From: JBGPIT01 sp041485125 | Lineage (GTDB): Bacteria; Desulfobacterota; Binatia; UTPRO1 | Assembly (NCBI GenBank): GCA_041485125.1 | Contig: JBGPIT010000295.1 | Span: forward strand, 1-6,371 | DNA: 6,371 nucleotides | Direction: 5' to 3' | Shown: positions 5,330 to 6,371 of the stretch, piece by piece | How positions within the stretch are numbered: position 1 is the stretch's first letter | How the letters are laid out: each line of letters starts with the position of its first letter | Notes under the pieces: generated by a model | What the model was told of the DNA's origin: nothing | Seen by the model: the letters and a program-made list of their open reading frames with translations, nothing else | Databases searched by the model: none | Translations under genes and position numbers: made by a program

Positions 5330-5794
5330 TCAGCTTGCCGCGGCGGACTTGGCCCGCGCGACGCCGCCACGCTGCGCCGCCGTACGACGGCGACGCTTGC
5401 GCAATACGGTGATGCGGCGATGCGAGGTGCGGAGCTGGCGTACCGGCACCGCGACCGAGGTGGGCTTCGCGTTCTCCACGCGCACGAGTAGTCCGCGCGC
5501 GAGGTAATCGGACTCGATCGCGAGCGCGTCGCAAACGTCTTGGAACGAGAACAGCGGCTCCTCCTCGCCCTCACCGCGGATCCAGCGCTCGGCTTCGAGC
5601 GCGACCGGCGTGCCCTTCCGCTGCAGCTGAATCACCGCGTCGACGAGGATCGCGAACATCAGACGCTTCTCCGGTGTATCGGTCGTTCGCGAGGACAGCC
5701 GATCGAAATACTGCTCGGGGAGAAACGCATCGGGAACGGAAGCCTCGTCGAGAGGCTGCTCGACGGTTCTGGCGACTTCGGCGTTGGCTCTCAT
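5330..5794 (-). CDS. unnamed small basic protein, tandem paralog A
   Basis: The 154-residue protein has no named function known to me. It resembles small conserved hypothetical proteins that I recall from deltaproteobacterial genomes. Three parts can be seen. Residues 22-60 (PDAFLPEQYFDRL, then PEKRLMFAILVDAVIQLQ) look helical. Residues 66-103 hold the core EAERWIRG, FSFQDVCDALAIES and DYLARGLL, whose pattern suggests a helix-turn-helix-like fold. The C-terminus is strongly basic: PVRQLRTSHRRITVLRK and further Arg residues, then an Ala/Lys/Arg tail. There is no signal peptide or membrane helix. Nucleic-acid binding is a reasonable inference but unproven. The ATG at 5794 is chosen because AGGTGG lies five bases upstream and the similarity to the neighbour begins after it; the longer upstream reading looks non-coding. 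The next gene on the same strand (from 6371) is a clear paralog. A sigma-54-like promoter lies about 70 bases upstream. Confidence 0.82.
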   Translation of the reverse strand: MRANAEVARTVEQPLDEASVPDAFLPEQYFDRLSSRTTDTPEKRLMFAILVDAVIQLQRKGTPVALEAERWIRGEGEEEPLFSFQDVCDALAIESDYLARGLLVRVENAKPTSVAVPVRQLRTSHRRITVLRKRRRRTAAQRGGVARAKSAAAS

Positions 5795-5799
5795 GGTAC

Positions 5800-5805
5800 C
5801 CACCT
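5800..5805 (-). promoter_or_regulatory. ribosome binding site of paralog A
   Basis: The minus strand reads AGGTGG five bases before the ATG at 5794. It decides this start over earlier in-frame codons. Confidence 0.6.
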
Positions 5806-5863
5806 GTCTGGGGCTCGAGATTTCGCGCGCGACCCCGTGCGCGCGATCGTTTCGAGTACGAGT

Positions 5864-5879
5864 CGCAGATTCCGTGCCA
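5864..5879 (-). promoter_or_regulatory. candidate sigma-54 (RpoN) promoter of paralog A
   Basis: The minus strand reads TGGCACG-GAAT-CTGCG, against the sigma-54 consensus TGGCACG-N4-TTGCA. All seven bases of the -24 element match, and the GC of the -12 element is at the exact spacing. The predicted start of transcription would fall near 5853, leaving an untranslated leader of about 60 bases before the ATG with a fitting ribosome binding site. No enhancer-binding activator gene is in the window. The match is by eye and unproven. Confidence 0.45.
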
Positions 5880-5889
5880 AACACGGGCG

Positions 5890-5903
5890 GAAGCGATCGC
5901 TTC
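5890..5903. repeat. 14-base perfect palindrome upstream of the sigma-54-like site
   Basis: GAAGCGATCGCTTC reads the same on both strands. It is 11 bases upstream of the -24 element on the minus strand. It could be an operator half-turn away from the promoter, or simply a GCGATCGC motif, which is frequent in some GC-rich genomes. Confidence 0.35.
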
Positions 5904-5974
5904 ACAAAACGGCCAGATCGCGTGCGGAATCGGACTTTCGCAGAGAAGTTTCTACAAAGAGGCGGGTAGGTCGG

Positions 5975-6011
5975 GGCGCGGGAGCAATGCGAGGAGAAGC
6001 TCTCCCGCGCC
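5975..6011 (-). terminator. 10-base-stem hairpin downstream of paralog B, no U-tract
   Basis: GGCGCGGGAG (5975-5984) and CTCCCGCGCC (6002-6011) are perfect complements around a 17-base loop. It lies about 120 bases past the paralog B stop and before the paralog A promoter, a sensible place to end that message. No run of T follows on the minus strand, so it is not a classical intrinsic terminator. Confidence 0.3.
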
Positions 6012-6131
6012 GCCGCCAATCAGCGCTCCACCCTGGGAAGCACCGACAAAAGCGTGCCGGCCGCGCGCGGAAGCCCGAAACGCCCTCAGCGATCGCCGTC
6101 GACTGGGTAGGGGGATGAACCGTCGATCGCG

Positions 6132-6371
6132 TCAGACGATCGAGGTGGCGACGTGACGACGCTTCTTGCGTAGAGGCGTGATGCGACGATGAGACGTGCG
6201 CAGCTGGCGCACCGGAGCACCGAGCAGCTTCGAATCGTTCCCGGTCCGGAAGGCGAGCAATCCACGCGCGAGATACTCCGACTCGATGCCGAGCGCGTCG
6301 CAGATGTTCTCGAACGAGAACGTCGGCTCGGCGACGGCGGCGTCGATGCCGCGGATCCACCGCTCCGCCTC
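6132..6371 (-). CDS. unnamed small basic protein, tandem paralog B (partial, C-terminal 79 residues)
   Basis: The gene enters from the right edge, so its start is missing. The visible 79 residues align with residues 68-137 of paralog A with two extra residues: EAERWIRG is identical, then FSFENICDALGIESEYLARGLL against FSFQDVCDALAIESDYLARGLL, then a variable 12-residue spacer of the same length, then PVRQLRTSHRRIT identical, then LRKKRRH. About 60 percent of the residues agree. Unlike A it stops soon after the basic cluster (HVATSIV) and lacks the Ala/Lys/Arg tail. The strict conservation of the basic PVRQLRTSHRRIT block beside a free-running spacer suggests that the block binds something, most simply nucleic acid; this is inferred. 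Both copies point the same way with 337 bases between them. Confidence 0.8.
   Translation of the reverse strand, partial: EAERWIRGIDAAVAEPTFSFENICDALGIESEYLARGLLAFRTGNDSKLLGAPVRQLRTSHRRITPLRKKRRHVATSIV

Larger units (their letters stand above)
5795..6131. other. 337-base intergenic region between the two paralogs
   Basis: No gene is supported here on either strand: open frames are short, rich in Arg/Ser/Pro, and have no ribosome binding site or recognisable motif. From the paralog A side it holds a ribosome binding site, the sigma-54-like promoter, a 14-base palindrome (5890-5903), a less GC-rich stretch (about 5900-5960) and a long-armed hairpin (5975-6011). It probably carries the end of the paralog B message and the promoter of paralog A. 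Confidence 0.6.

Noticed and set aside
4503..5574. Long frames overlapping the phosphoglycerate mutase gene on both strands
   Set aside because: They show no conserved motif; the mutase frame has the full catalytic set and a strong ribosome binding site.
1..6371. tRNA, rRNA, CRISPR arrays, insertion sequences, attachment sites, riboswitches
   Set aside because: I looked for cloverleaf arms, regularly spaced repeats, transposase motifs and long terminal repeats on both strands and saw none.

Overview
The window is GC-rich throughout and densely coded. It comes from a Gram-negative bacterium: it encodes an outer-membrane beta-barrel with a C-terminal aromatic residue, an exported TlpA-type thioredoxin and a RegB/RegA (PrrB/PrrA, ActS/ActR) two-component pair. 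No ribosomal or marker gene allows a firm placement. The mix resembles deltaproteobacterial-type lineages (Myxococcota, Desulfobacterota, Binatota or similar) or another high-GC proteobacterial-grade soil or groundwater genome, but this is a guess from gene style.

Layout. Positions 1-778, minus strand: the N-terminus of an alpha/beta-hydrolase and, directly upstream in the same operon, a CCoAOMT-like O-methyltransferase. Positions 779-878: a divergent promoter region. Positions 879-1433, plus strand: an exported thioredoxin-like protein, overlapping tail to tail with the next gene. Positions 1397-2437, minus strand: a beta-barrel protein with a CxxC at its predicted mature N-terminus and a His/Asp-rich loop. 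Positions 2555-4467, minus strand: a RegA-type response regulator and a RegB-type six-helix redox histidine kinase, overlapping by one base. Positions 4555-5301, plus strand: 2,3-bisphosphoglycerate-dependent phosphoglycerate mutase. Positions 5330-5794 and 6132-6371, minus strand: two tandem paralogs of an unnamed small basic protein family, the second cut by the window edge, separated by 337 bases holding a good sigma-54-like promoter.

How it may work together. The kinase keeps the features that define redox sensing in RegB: a GGxxNPF quinone motif and a Cys 43 residues after the phospho-His. The regulator keeps the RegA Fis-type helix-turn-helix. Inverted repeats of the form GCGNC-N5-GNCGC, the type bound by RegA/PrrA/RegR, occur as a tandem pair before the beta-barrel gene and once in the divergent region before the thioredoxin and methyltransferase genes. 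A related repeat with a 6-base gap lies before the kinase. This suggests a local regulon in which a quinone/thiol-sensing two-component system controls a cysteine- and histidine-bearing envelope protein and a periplasmic thioredoxin, perhaps for envelope redox or metal stress. The link is inferred. The second item of interest is the tandem pair of unnamed basic proteins with its sigma-54-like promoter. No tRNA, rRNA, CRISPR array, insertion sequence or phage gene was seen.
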